Shown here one piece after another: positions 24,363 through 32,672 of a DNA stretch of 64,000 nucleotides. Every line of letters begins with the position of its first letter. Position 1 is the stretch's first letter. Below the pieces are notes generated by a model. That model saw nothing but the letters and a program-made list of their open reading frames with translations. It was not told the origin of the DNA and made no database searches. Origin of the DNA: Hydrogenophaga sp. (GTDB lineage: Bacteria; Pseudomonadota; Gammaproteobacteria; Burkholderiales; Burkholderiaceae_C); assembly GCF_030373225.1 (NCBI RefSeq), contig NZ_JAUCZG010000015.1:1-64000 (forward strand). The letters run 5' to 3'. The translations under genes were made by a program, and so were the position numbers.

Positions 24363-25643
24363 TCAGAGGATGGCGCTCCCGGGACGCTCGCCGCGTTCGT
24401 ACACCACATGGGCGCGCCCCACGATGAGTGAGTCCAGAGAGCCCAGGTTGTCCGGCTCCTTGTTGGTGTAGGGCAGTTTCTGCAGCAGGTAGCGCATGGC
24501 GTTGAGCCGGGCGCGCTTCTTGCAATCGCTCTTGATCACGGTCCACGGTGAATCTGCCGTGTCGGTCTCGAAGAACATGGCTTCCTTGGCCTTGGTGTAG
24601 TCGTCCCATTTGTCGAGCGACGCGAGGTCGATCGGGCTCAGTTTCCACTGCTTGAGCGGGTGCGCCTTGCGCTCCTTGAAGCGCCGGCGCTGTTCTTGTC
24701 GACTGACCGAAAACCAGAACTTGATCAGATGCACGCCGCTGCGCACCAGCTGGCGTTCAAACTGCGGCGCCTGGCGCATGAACTCCTGGTATTCAGCCTC
24801 GCTGCAGAAACCCATGACCCGTTCAACACCGGCGCGGTTGTACCAGCTGCGGTCAAACAGCACGATCTCGCCGGCGGTGGGCAAATGCTGCACGTAGCGC
24901 TGGAAATACCACTGGCCGCGTTCCACTTCGCTGGGTTTCTCCAGCGCCACCACGCGGGCACCTCGCGGATTGAGGTGTTCCATCATGCGTTTGATGGTGC
25001 CGCCCTTGCCCGCTGCGTCACGACCTTCGAACAGGATCACCACGCGCTGGCCGGTCTCCTTCACCCAGGCCTGAAGCTTGAGCAGTTCGACTTGCAGCAG
25101 GTATTTCTGCGACTCGTAGACCTGCCTCGACAGCAGGTTTTTGTAGGGGTAGGCGCCGCTGCGCCAATCCGCAGCCAGGGCCTCATCGGGGTTGACCATG
25201 GCTTTGGCCTCGCTGCGCACGGCCTGTGTTTGCTGTCTGAGCAGTCGTCGAATGGCCTTGGCGTCGTCGGGTGCCGCGCCTTCCAGGATGGCCCGCAGCG
25301 ATTCGGCCTTGTTGCGCTGGCTGCTTTCGCTGCGCGAGAGAATGTCTTTCACCGCAGCCACCTGCGCCGCCTGCCGGGATGCAACGGCCTGGGAAACGGC
25401 GTTTTTGCGGATCTTTTCGGGCTGGTTCGTGCCGCTGGTGTCACCCAGCGACACACGGCGAGGCCGTTCTGCAGGGGCCTTTGCCAACGCTGGCGGGGTT
25501 TTGGTCTTGTTGGCCACCGCTGAGCGGCGCGGGGCGGCCGCCTGCGGTCTTGCCGTGCGCGGGCTGCCCGGTTTGACCGGGGTCCTGGGCGTGGAAGAGG
25601 CGGCCTGGGTCGCCGACGCGGCGCGGATCGATTTTTCTGTCAT
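24363..25643 (-). CDS. ppk2: Polyphosphate kinase 2 family protein
   Basis: PPK2-family nucleotide kinase of 426 residues, transferring phosphate between polyphosphate and nucleotides. The catalytic domain starts near residue 160: Walker A FEGRDAAGKGGT (205-216), the lid/Walker B region LFDRSWYNRAGVE (262-274) and SVSRQEQRRRFKER. The first 150 or so residues are rich in Ala, Ser, Pro, Arg and Lys and are probably disordered, an extension that the shortest family members lack. Whether it prefers ADP or GDP cannot be told by eye. It converges on dsbB. Confidence 0.92.
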   Translation of the reverse strand: MTEKSIRAASATQAASSTPRTPVKPGSPRTARPQAAAPRRSAVANKTKTPPALAKAPAERPRRVSLGDTSGTNQPEKIRKNAVSQAVASRQAAQVAAVKDILSRSESSQRNKAESLRAILEGAAPDDAKAIRRLLRQQTQAVRSEAKAMVNPDEALAADWRSGAYPYKNLLSRQVYESQKYLLQVELLKLQAWVKETGQRVVILFEGRDAAGKGGTIKRMMEHLNPRGARVVALEKPSEVERGQWYFQRYVQHLPTAGEIVLFDRSWYNRAGVERVMGFCSEAEYQEFMRQAPQFERQLVRSGVHLIKFWFSVSRQEQRRRFKERKAHPLKQWKLSPIDLASLDKWDDYTKAKEAMFFETDTADSPWTVIKSDCKKRARLNAMRYLLQKLPYTNKEPDNLGSLDSLIVGRAHVVYERGERPGSAIL

Positions 25644-25703
25644 GGAGTGTCATCTTGTTGTCACGCAATGCACCAGTATCGAAAATGAGAGCCGCCGGCG
25701 GTT

Positions 25704-25734
25704 GACTTGCGTCAAGTCCGCCCCGAAAGGGGCG
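25704..25734. terminator. Tandem hairpins between argA and ppk2
   Basis: Two adjacent stems: GACTTG-CGT-CAAGTC (25704-25718) and CGCCCC-GAAA-GGGGCG (25719-25734), the second with a GNRA tetraloop. They lie just after the argA stop on the minus strand. No long T run follows, so a strict terminator is uncertain. Confidence 0.4.
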
Positions 25735-25751
25735 AACGGGCGTCTGACTGT

Positions 25752-27092
25752 CTACGACAGCTTCTTGACCAGCACCTGGCTTTTGCGGTCCCAGTTGTAC
25801 TTGCGCTTGCGGGCCTCTGGCAGCCATTCGGCATTGACCTGCACGAATCCCCGCTTGAGGAACCAGTGCATGGTGCGGGTGGTGAGCACGAAGATGCTTT
25901 GCAGGCCCTGGGCCTTGGCCCTGACCTCGATGCGTTTGAGCAGGCGTTCGCCGTCGCCCTGGCTTTGTGTGTCGGGTGAGACGGTGAGGGCGGCCATCTC
26001 GCCGGTTCGCGCTTCCGGATAGGGATACAGCGCGGCGCAGCCGAAGATCACGCCGTCGTGTTCGATGATGGTGTAGTTGCCGGCGTCGCGTTCGATCTCG
26101 GTGCGGTCGCGCTTGACCAGCGTGCCGTCTTTCTCGAACGGCTCGATCAGCGCCACGATGCCGCTGACGTCGTCCATGGTGGCCTCTCGCACGCTCTCCA
26201 GCTTTTCGTCCACCACCATGGTGCCGAAGCCGTCGTGGGTGTAGATCTCCAGCAGCAGCGCGCCGTCCACCGCAAACGGCAGGATGTGGCTGCGCTCCAC
26301 GCCGCCTTCGCAGGCGCGGATGCAGTACTGCAGGTAGAACGAGGGGTCGGTCGGCTGCGTCGGCGCGGGCAGGCTGGCCAGCAGCTTCTTGGCGTCGGCC
26401 AGCGGGATCTCGGTGTCGATGTCGCTCCCGGGGTCGCCCGGGTCGGTGCGCAGGCCGGGCACCTCGGTCAGAAACATCAGCTTGTCGGCCTGCAGCGCAA
26501 TGGCCACCGAGGTCGCCACGTCTTCCATCGTCAGGTTGAAGGCCTCGCCGGTGGGGGAGAAGCCGAACGGCGACAGCAACACCAGCGCGCCCATGTCCAG
26601 CGTGCGCTGTATGCCTTCGGTATCGACCTTGCGCACCAGACCGGAGTGCTGGAAGTCCACCCCATCCATCAGGCCCACCGGGCGCGCGGTGATGAAGTTG
26701 CCCGAGATCACACGCACGGTGGCGCCGGCCATGGGCGTGTTGGGCAGGCCCTGGCTGAAGGCGGCCTCGATTTCATAGCGCAGCTGGCCGGCCGCTTCCT
26801 GCGCGCAATCGAGGGCCACCGAGTCGGTGATGCGCATGCCGTGCGAATACCGGGGCTCGTGGCCCTTGGCGAGCAACTGTTCGTTCACCTGTGGGCGAAA
26901 GCCGTGCACCAGCACGATCTCCACCCCCATGCTCTGGATCAGGGCCAGGTCCTGCGCCACGTTCTGCAGCTTGCCGGCGGCGATCGCTTCGCCTGCGATG
27001 CCCACCACCAGCGTGTTGCCGCGGTGCTTGTGGATGTAGGGCGCAACCGAGCGGAACCAGGGGACGAAGGTGAAGTTGAAGACAGTGGACAT
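25752..27092 (-). CDS. argA: N-acetylglutamate synthase
   Basis: First enzyme of arginine synthesis, 446 residues, acetylating glutamate with acetyl-CoA. The N-terminal amino acid kinase-like domain (about 15-285, with GNTLVVGIAGEAI and LVHGFRPQVN) is the arginine sensor; the C-terminal GNAT domain (about 300-440) includes AALTVSPDTQSQGDGERLLK and LTTRTMHWFLKRGF. Length is that of classical bifold ArgA. The TGGACAT start region gives MSTVFNFTFVPWFRS, where the family usually begins. It is 12 bases downstream of the PIN-domain gene on the same strand. Confidence 0.93.
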   Translation of the reverse strand: MSTVFNFTFVPWFRSVAPYIHKHRGNTLVVGIAGEAIAAGKLQNVAQDLALIQSMGVEIVLVHGFRPQVNEQLLAKGHEPRYSHGMRITDSVALDCAQEAAGQLRYEIEAAFSQGLPNTPMAGATVRVISGNFITARPVGLMDGVDFQHSGLVRKVDTEGIQRTLDMGALVLLSPFGFSPTGEAFNLTMEDVATSVAIALQADKLMFLTEVPGLRTDPGDPGSDIDTEIPLADAKKLLASLPAPTQPTDPSFYLQYCIRACEGGVERSHILPFAVDGALLLEIYTHDGFGTMVVDEKLESVREATMDDVSGIVALIEPFEKDGTLVKRDRTEIERDAGNYTIIEHDGVIFGCAALYPYPEARTGEMAALTVSPDTQSQGDGERLLKRIEVRAKAQGLQSIFVLTTRTMHWFLKRGFVQVNAEWLPEARKRKYNWDRKSQVLVKKLS

Positions 27093-27104
27093 GGCGCTGA
27101 AGTT

Positions 27105-27518
27105 CTAAAGAAACGGATTTTCGACCGTGAGTTTGCCGAAGCGCTGGCCGTGCTGGCCGTCCTCGCTCACCAACACATCGGCCTGGGCGCGCAAGGCGGC
27201 TTCGAGTATGAGTGCGTCCCACCATTGCAGCTGGTGGCGAGCGGCGAGCCTCGTGGCCTCCAGCACGCTGGTGGCCGAGCTGCCCACCACCTCAAAGCTG
27301 GCCAGGCGCTCGATCTGCGCCTGCGCGGCGGCGGGGGATAACGCGGGCTGGAGCTTGCGGGTGGTCACCGCGTAGAACTCCTGAAGCACCTGGGCGCTGA
27401 GCACCACGGTGTCTTGTTCGCAGGCGCGTGCAAAACGTTCGATCGCCAAGGCCTGGCGATCCGGGTCACCGGCGTCCATGCAGTAGACGAGGACGTTGGT
27501 GTCGAAAAAGCAGATCAT
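27105..27518 (-). CDS. PIN-domain toxin (VapC-like ribonuclease)
   Basis: Probable endoribonuclease of 137 residues. The acidic residues of a PIN active site are present: D6 (FFDTNVLVY), E47 (VLQEFYAVTTR), D101 (WWDALILEAA) and D120 (SEDGQ). The ATG at 27518 overlaps the antitoxin stop as TGATG, so the toxin is coupled to it; a TTG one codon upstream is a weaker alternative. The family acts on RNA, often tRNA or rRNA, and is neutralised by the upstream antitoxin. The target is unknown. Confidence 0.85.
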   Translation of the reverse strand: MICFFDTNVLVYCMDAGDPDRQALAIERFARACEQDTVVLSAQVLQEFYAVTTRKLQPALSPAAAQAQIERLASFEVVGSSATSVLEATRLAARHQLQWWDALILEAALRAQADVLVSEDGQHGQRFGKLTVENPFL

Positions 27519-27784
27519 CAACGGCCCGGTGGTTTTTCGGCCGCGCCAGGGTAGGGGCGATCATGCGCATCGGCCCGGCTCCAGCGCTGGCCCGAGCGGT
27601 TGGCCTGGCTGCTGCGCGCCGCGGCGATGAACTCCTGTGCGGCGGTTTGTTGAGGCATTCCACCCTGGGCATAGACCGCGAGGAAATCGCGCACCTTGGC
27701 ACTCACCGACGTGCCTTCCTGGATCGCACGCACGCGCGCCTGGCGCACCACGGCTTCGTCGATGGAAATGGTCAGATTGGTCAT
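27518..27784 (-). CDS. Ribbon-helix-helix-type antitoxin of the PIN toxin
   Basis: Protein of 88 residues. The N-terminus MTNLTISIDEAVVRQARVRA has the beta-strand plus helix pattern of ribbon-helix-helix DNA-binding antitoxins, and the C-terminus is Ala/Gln/Arg/Pro-rich and likely unfolded until it wraps the toxin. The ATG at 27784 is chosen because the strand begins there; the longer frame runs into the promoter region. Toxin coupling is direct. It probably represses the operon through the palindrome at 27815-27829. Confidence 0.75.
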   Translation of the reverse strand: MTNLTISIDEAVVRQARVRAIQEGTSVSAKVRDFLAVYAQGGMPQQTAAQEFIAAARSSQANRSGQRWSRADAHDRPYPGAAEKPPGR

Positions 27785-27814
27785 GTTGGGACTCCCGGCC
27801 TGGAAACACGAAAA

Positions 27815-27829
27815 CACGTGCTGCACGTG
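27815..27829. promoter_or_regulatory. Palindromic operator between antitoxin and hrpA
   Basis: CACGTGC-T-GCACGTG is a perfect 7-bp inverted repeat with one central base, 31 bases upstream of the antitoxin start and 27 bases before hrpA. It is placed to act as the autoregulatory site of the toxin-antitoxin pair and could also affect hrpA. Confidence 0.6.
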
Positions 27830-27841
27830 AACCTGTGCCCT

Positions 27842-27849
27842 GCGATAAT
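27842..27849 (+). promoter_or_regulatory. Extended -10 promoter of hrpA
   Basis: TGCGATAAT (27841-27849) is an extended -10 whose predicted start, about 27856, coincides with the GTG start of hrpA, suggesting a leaderless mRNA. The reverse strand of the same bases reads TATTAT, a possible -10 for the antitoxin operon. Confidence 0.45.
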
Positions 27850-27855
27850 ACCGCC

Positions 27856-30800
27856 GTGAACGACCCTGTCAATTCCTCCAGCGCCCCCGCCGCCAGGCCC
27901 AACAAGCCCCTGCACATCGAATTTCCCGAGTCGCTGCCCGTTTCGGCCCGCCGCCACGAGATCGAGGCCGCCATGCGCGAGCACCAGGTGGTGATCGTGT
28001 GTGGCGAAACCGGTTCGGGCAAGACCACGCAGATTCCGAAGATCGCCCTGGCAATGGGCAGAGGCAAGTGCAACGCCAAACCGGGTCAGCGCGGCCAGAT
28101 GATCGGCCACACGCAGCCGCGGCGCATCGCAGCCTCGAGCGTGGCCAAGCGCATCGCGGAAGAACTGAAGACACCGCTGGGTGACGTGGTGGGTTTCAAG
28201 GTGCGCTTCCAGGACCGGCTCTCGAAAGACGCGTCGGTCAAGCTCATGACCGACGGCATCCTGCTGGCCGAGACGCAGACCGATCCGGACCTGCGCGCTT
28301 ACGACACCATCATCATCGACGAGGCGCACGAACGAAGCCTCAACATCGACTTCCTGCTCGGCTACCTGCGCCAGCTGCTGCCGCGCCGGCCCGACCTGAA
28401 GGTGGTGGTGACCTCGGCCACGATCGATGCCGACCGCTTTGCGCAGTACTTCGCCTCCAAGCGCGGCCCCGCGCCCGTGCTCATGGTTTCGGGCCGCACC
28501 TTCCCGGTGGAGGTGCGCTGGCGCCCGTTCGAGGAGAGCCGTGATTACGATCTCAACAGTGCGATCACCGACGCGGTGGACGAGTTGTGGCGGGGTCCGG
28601 CCGGCGGCGACATCCTGGTGTTCCTGCCGGGTGAGCGCGAGATTCGCGAAGCCGCCGACCACCTGCGCAAGCACCTCAGCCACATCCCCACCTTGCGCAA
28701 TGCCGAGGTGTTGCCGCTGTTCGCGCGCCTCTCCCAGGCCGAGCAGGACCGCATCTTCCAGGAGCACGGCGGGCGGCGCATCGTGCTCTCGACCAACGTG
28801 GCCGAGACCTCGCTCACGGTGCCCGGCATCCGCAATGTGATCGACGTCGGCACCGCGCGCGTCAAGCGCTACAGCTTCCGCCAGAAGGTGGAGCAACTGA
28901 TGGTGGAGCCCATCAGCCAGGCGGCGGCCAACCAGCGCGCCGGGCGCTGCGGCCGTGTTGCCGACGGCATCTGCATCCGCCTGTACGACGAGGCCGGCTT
29001 CAACAGCCGCCCGAGGTTCACCGACCCCGAGATCCTGCGCAGCTCGCTCGCGGGGGTGATCCTGCGCATGAAGGCGCTGCGCCTGGGCGCGGTGGAGGAG
29101 TTCGCGTTCATCGAGGCGCCGCAAAAGCGGGCCATCGTCGACGGCTATCAGCTGCTGGCCGAGCTCGGTGCGGTGGACGACAACAACGAGCTCACCGCCA
29201 TCGGCCAGACCCTCTCGCGCCTGCCACTGGACCCGCGCGTGGGCCGCATGATCCTGGAGGCGCAACAGCGCGGCGCGCTCGATGAGGTGATGGTGATCGC
29301 ATCGGCCCTGAGCGTGCAGGACGTGCGTGACCGGCCGCTCGACAAACAGGCCCAGGCCGACCAGGCGCACGCCAAGTTCGACGACGAGAAGAGCGAGTTC
29401 AGCGGCACGCTCAAGCTCTGGAAGTGGCTGGAGGACTCCAGAGGGGGTCACGGCACCGACCACAAGCTCAGCCACCGCCAGTACGAAAACCTGCTGCGCG
29501 AGAACTTCGTCAACGTGCGCCGCGTGCGCGAATGGCGCGACATCCACACCCAGTTGCACACCGTGGTGGCCGAGCACAAGTGGCAGATCAACACGCAACC
29601 CGCCAGCTACGAGCAGCTGCACCTGGCGATGCTGGCCGGCCTGCTGGGCAACGTGGGTCAGAAGAGCGAAGCGGAGGAGTGGTACCTGGGTGCGCGCGGC
29701 ATCAAGTTCTACCGTCACCCGGGCGCCAACCTGAGCAAGAAACCCGGGCGCTGGATCGTCTGCGCCGAGCTGGTGGAGACCACGCGCCTGTTCGGCCGCG
29801 GCATCGCCGCCATCGAGCCGCTGTGGCTGGAGCAGGTGGGCGGGCACCTGCTCAAGAAGCAGTTGCTCGATCCGCACTGGGAGAAAAAATCCGCTCAGGT
29901 CACGGCACTGGAGCGCGCCACGCTCTATGGCCTGGTGGTCTACAACAACCGGCGCACCGACTACGGCCGCGTCGACCCGGTGGGCGCGCGCGCCATTTTC
30001 ATCCGCGAGGCCCTGGTCGCCGGTGACTGGGAAACGCGCCTGCCGTTTCTCGGCGCCAACCAGAAGCTGGTGAAACAGGTGGCCGAACTGGAGCACAAGT
30101 CGCGCCGGCAGGATGTGCTGGTCGACGACGAGCTCATCTACGCCTTCTACGACCAGCAACTGCCGGCGCATGTCTGCAACGGCGCGACGTTTGAACGCTG
30201 GTACCAGGACGAGGTGCGGCGCCATCCGAAGCTGCTGCTGCTCACGCGCGAAGAGCTCATGCGCCACGAGGCCGCCGGCATCACCACGCAGGCCTTTCCC
30301 AAGACGCTTCGCCTGGGCGGGGTGGACTGTGCCTGCGAGTACCTGCATGTGCCCGGCGATCCGCGCGACGGGCTTTCGGTCACGCTGCCGATCTTTGCGC
30401 TGAACCAGGCCAGCGAGGACCGTTGTGACTGGCTCGTGCCCGGCATGCTCAAGGACAAGTTGCTGGCCCTGCTCAAGACCCTGCACCAGCGGCCTCGTTC
30501 GCGCCTGGTGCCGCTGCCCGCCACCGCCGAACGGTTTACGCAGACCCTGTGCGAGCCGGCAGCGTTCGGCGCCGGCAACCTGATGGAGGTGCTGCTGAAA
30601 CTGGTTCGTGACGCCACGCAGCTCGACATCCAGCGCAACGACATCAAGGTCGACATGCTGAGTCCGCACCACTTCATGCACCTGCGCGTGGTGGACGAGC
30701 ACGGCCGTCAACTGGGTCAGGGCCGCAGTCTGGCGGCGCTCAAGGCCGAACTGGGCAGCCAGGCGCGCGGCGCTTTCCAGGCGCTGGCGTCGCTCAAGCT

Positions 30801-31773
30801 CGAGACCCTGCGTCCGGCTGTGCCCGGGCAGGAACTGCGCAGCGCTGCGCCGTTGACCCAGGCCGTCGGCAAGGCGGCGGCGGCGGCGCCGGCGGCCAGT
30901 GCCGCGCAACGTCACACCACATGGGATTTCGGCGAGCTCCCCGAACTCATGGAGATCCGCAAGGGACAGCAGTCCTTGATCGGTTTTCCAGCGCTCATCG
31001 ACGATGGCGATGCGGTGCGCCTGGAGGTGTTCGACGAGCCCGATGTGGCCAGGGTACGCCACCGCGAAGGCCTGCGCCGCCTGTGCGCACTGCAGATCCG
31101 CGATGCGCTGAAGTATCTCGAGAAGAACCTGCCGGGCCTGCAGACCATGGCCGCGGCCTACATGCAGGTGGGCAAGGAGTCGGGCGCCGGCGGCACGCTG
31201 GAAGAGCTGCGCACGCAGATCCTCGAGCTCGCCCTGGACCGCGCGTTTCTGGCCGAACCCCTGCCCACCCACCCATCCGCCTTCAAGCAGCGGGTGGAGG
31301 AAGGGCGCGGCCGGCTCACCCTGATTGCCAGCGAGATCGCCCGCAGCGCCGGCGCCATCCTCGCAGAGCATGCGGCTGCCTTGCGCAAGCTCAAGGACAG
31401 CAAACCACCCGCCGATGTGGCCGCCGACGTGGGCCAGCAACTGGCCCGCCTTGTGCCCAAGCGCTTTCTGCTGCTCACACCGCATGCCCAGCTGCAGTAC
31501 CTGCCGCGCTATCTGAAGGCGGTGCAGTTGCGGCTGGACAAGCTGCGGGCCGATCCCGCGCGCGACGCCGCCAGGCTGGCCGAGTTGCGCCCGCAGGACC
31601 AGCGCTTCTGGCGGCTGGTGGCCGAGCGCAAGGGCGTGCAGGACGCCCGGCTGCAGGAGCTGCGCTGGCTGCTTGAAGAGCTGCGCGTGAGCTTTTTCGC
31701 CCAGGAGCTGCGCACGCCGCAGCCGGTGAGTGTCAAGCGCCTGGACAAGGCCTGGGCGCAGCTCCAGCTGTAG
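27856..31773 (+). CDS. hrpA: ATP-dependent RNA helicase HrpA
   Basis: DEAH-box RNA helicase of 1305 residues, the usual length for long proteobacterial HrpA, which in E. coli resolves stalled ribosomes and processes mRNA. Motif I GETGSGKT is at 50-57, motif II DEAH at 155-158, SAT in VVTSATIDAD, and motif VI QRAGRCGRV near 360. OB-fold and the long C-terminal DUF3418 region follow. The GTG at 27856 is chosen since the homologous region (HIEFPESLPVS) starts soon after; no ATG precedes it. The possible leaderless start is discussed under the promoter entry. Confidence 0.94.
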   Translation: MNDPVNSSSAPAARPNKPLHIEFPESLPVSARRHEIEAAMREHQVVIVCGETGSGKTTQIPKIALAMGRGKCNAKPGQRGQMIGHTQPRRIAASSVAKRIAEELKTPLGDVVGFKVRFQDRLSKDASVKLMTDGILLAETQTDPDLRAYDTIIIDEAHERSLNIDFLLGYLRQLLPRRPDLKVVVTSATIDADRFAQYFASKRGPAPVLMVSGRTFPVEVRWRPFEESRDYDLNSAITDAVDELWRGPAGGDILVFLPGEREIREAADHLRKHLSHIPTLRNAEVLPLFARLSQAEQDRIFQEHGGRRIVLSTNVAETSLTVPGIRNVIDVGTARVKRYSFRQKVEQLMVEPISQAAANQRAGRCGRVADGICIRLYDEAGFNSRPRFTDPEILRSSLAGVILRMKALRLGAVEEFAFIEAPQKRAIVDGYQLLAELGAVDDNNELTAIGQTLSRLPLDPRVGRMILEAQQRGALDEVMVIASALSVQDVRDRPLDKQAQADQAHAKFDDEKSEFSGTLKLWKWLEDSRGGHGTDHKLSHRQYENLLRENFVNVRRVREWRDIHTQLHTVVAEHKWQINTQPASYEQLHLAMLAGLLGNVGQKSEAEEWYLGARGIKFYRHPGANLSKKPGRWIVCAELVETTRLFGRGIAAIEPLWLEQVGGHLLKKQLLDPHWEKKSAQVTALERATLYGLVVYNNRRTDYGRVDPVGARAIFIREALVAGDWETRLPFLGANQKLVKQVAELEHKSRRQDVLVDDELIYAFYDQQLPAHVCNGATFERWYQDEVRRHPKLLLLTREELMRHEAAGITTQAFPKTLRLGGVDCACEYLHVPGDPRDGLSVTLPIFALNQASEDRCDWLVPGMLKDKLLALLKTLHQRPRSRLVPLPATAERFTQTLCEPAAFGAGNLMEVLLKLVRDATQLDIQRNDIKVDMLSPHHFMHLRVVDEHGRQLGQGRSLAALKAELGSQARGAFQALASLKLETLRPAVPGQELRSAAPLTQAVGKAAAAAPAASAAQRHTTWDFGELPELMEIRKGQQSLIGFPALIDDGDAVRLEVFDEPDVARVRHREGLRRLCALQIRDALKYLEKNLPGLQTMAAAYMQVGKESGAGGTLEELRTQILELALDRAFLAEPLPTHPSAFKQRVEEGRGRLTLIASEIARSAGAILAEHAAALRKLKDSKPPADVAADVGQQLARLVPKRFLLLTPHAQLQYLPRYLKAVQLRLDKLRADPARDAARLAELRPQDQRFWRLVAERKGVQDARLQELRWLLEELRVSFFAQELRTPQPVSVKRLDKAWAQLQL

Positions 31774-31919
31774 TTGTTCCGGCGCAGCCAGTGGCACGCG
31801 TCTTGTCCCCCGGCGGGGGTGGGGCATGTCCAGGCCGGTTGACACCACGCCTGTTGATGCGTTTCACTGTGCGACGGGCCACCGCCGTGGCCGCTGTTTC
31901 ACCGCACCGGGATCTGCCA

Positions 31920-32636
31920 ATGGACCGTCGTGAATTTGTGGAGGGTTGCGCCCTGGGCGCAGGATCGCTGGCTGCCACGCTGGCCGGGCACGCCTGGGCC
32001 GCCGACGCCAGACCAAGGGCCTACGACCGGGTGCTGCTCGTCGATGAGCTCGGCAAGCCGCTCAAGGCCACGAGCCTGCGGGTCCAGACCAACTACGTGT
32101 TTCACTATCCCTTCGAGGCCACGCCGGTGTTTCTGCTGGACCTGGGCAAGCCCGCTGTGGCCACCCCGCTGGTGACGCGCGAGAAGCAGCCCTACCAGTG
32201 GCCCGGTGGCGTGGGGCCCGGGCGCAGCCTGGTGGCGTTTTCAGCCATCTGTGCGCACAAGCTGGTGTACCCGACCAAGGACCTGAGCTTCATCAGTTTC
32301 CGCAAGGGCGCTGCGGTGAACCCGCAGACGCCGAGCAAGGGCAGCGACCTCATCCATTGCTGCGCCGACCACAGCCAGTACGACCCGGCACGGGGTGCCC
32401 GGGTGCTCGGCGGGCCGGCCGAGCAGCCGCTGTGCGCGGTGCTGCTCGAACACGATCCCAAGACCGACCAGTTGACCGCCACCGCCACCCTCGGTGGCGA
32501 ATTGTTCGACGACTTCTTCAAGAAGTACGAAATGAAGTTGAGCCTGGAGGTGGGGCCGAATGCCCGCCAGGCCGTGGCGCGCCAGAGCACGGTGCGCGAA
32601 CTCGACCGGTTCTGTCGAAACCCGGTGCGCTGCTGA
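31920..32636 (+). CDS. Tat-exported Rieske [2Fe-2S] protein
   Basis: Protein of 238 residues with a twin-arginine signal (DRREFVEG, then the hydrophobic ALGAGSLAATLAGHAWA), so it is folded before export. The Rieske ligands are C111/H113 (ICAHKL) and C148/H151 (CCADHSQYD). The 34 residues between H113 and C148 exceed the roughly 15-17 of common Rieske proteins. The C-terminal half ends KLSLEVGP. The family is linked to periplasmic electron transfer, but no partner gene is adjacent: hrpA lies upstream and an aminotransferase converges. The ATG at 31920 is used because the Tat motif begins there. Confidence 0.8.
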   Translation: MDRREFVEGCALGAGSLAATLAGHAWAADARPRAYDRVLLVDELGKPLKATSLRVQTNYVFHYPFEATPVFLLDLGKPAVATPLVTREKQPYQWPGGVGPGRSLVAFSAICAHKLVYPTKDLSFISFRKGAAVNPQTPSKGSDLIHCCADHSQYDPARGARVLGGPAEQPLCAVLLEHDPKTDQLTATATLGGELFDDFFKKYEMKLSLEVGPNARQAVARQSTVRELDRFCRNPVRC

Positions 32637-32672
32637 ATCCTGCGGGGCGGCAGCGGTTTGCCGACAGAGCCC

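Noticed and set aside
27781..31848. Open frame of 1355 codons opposite hrpA
   Set aside because: It is the complement of a clear helicase gene. Its product is rich in His, Leu, Gln and Val without any domain, the usual result of reading the antisense of GC-biased codons.
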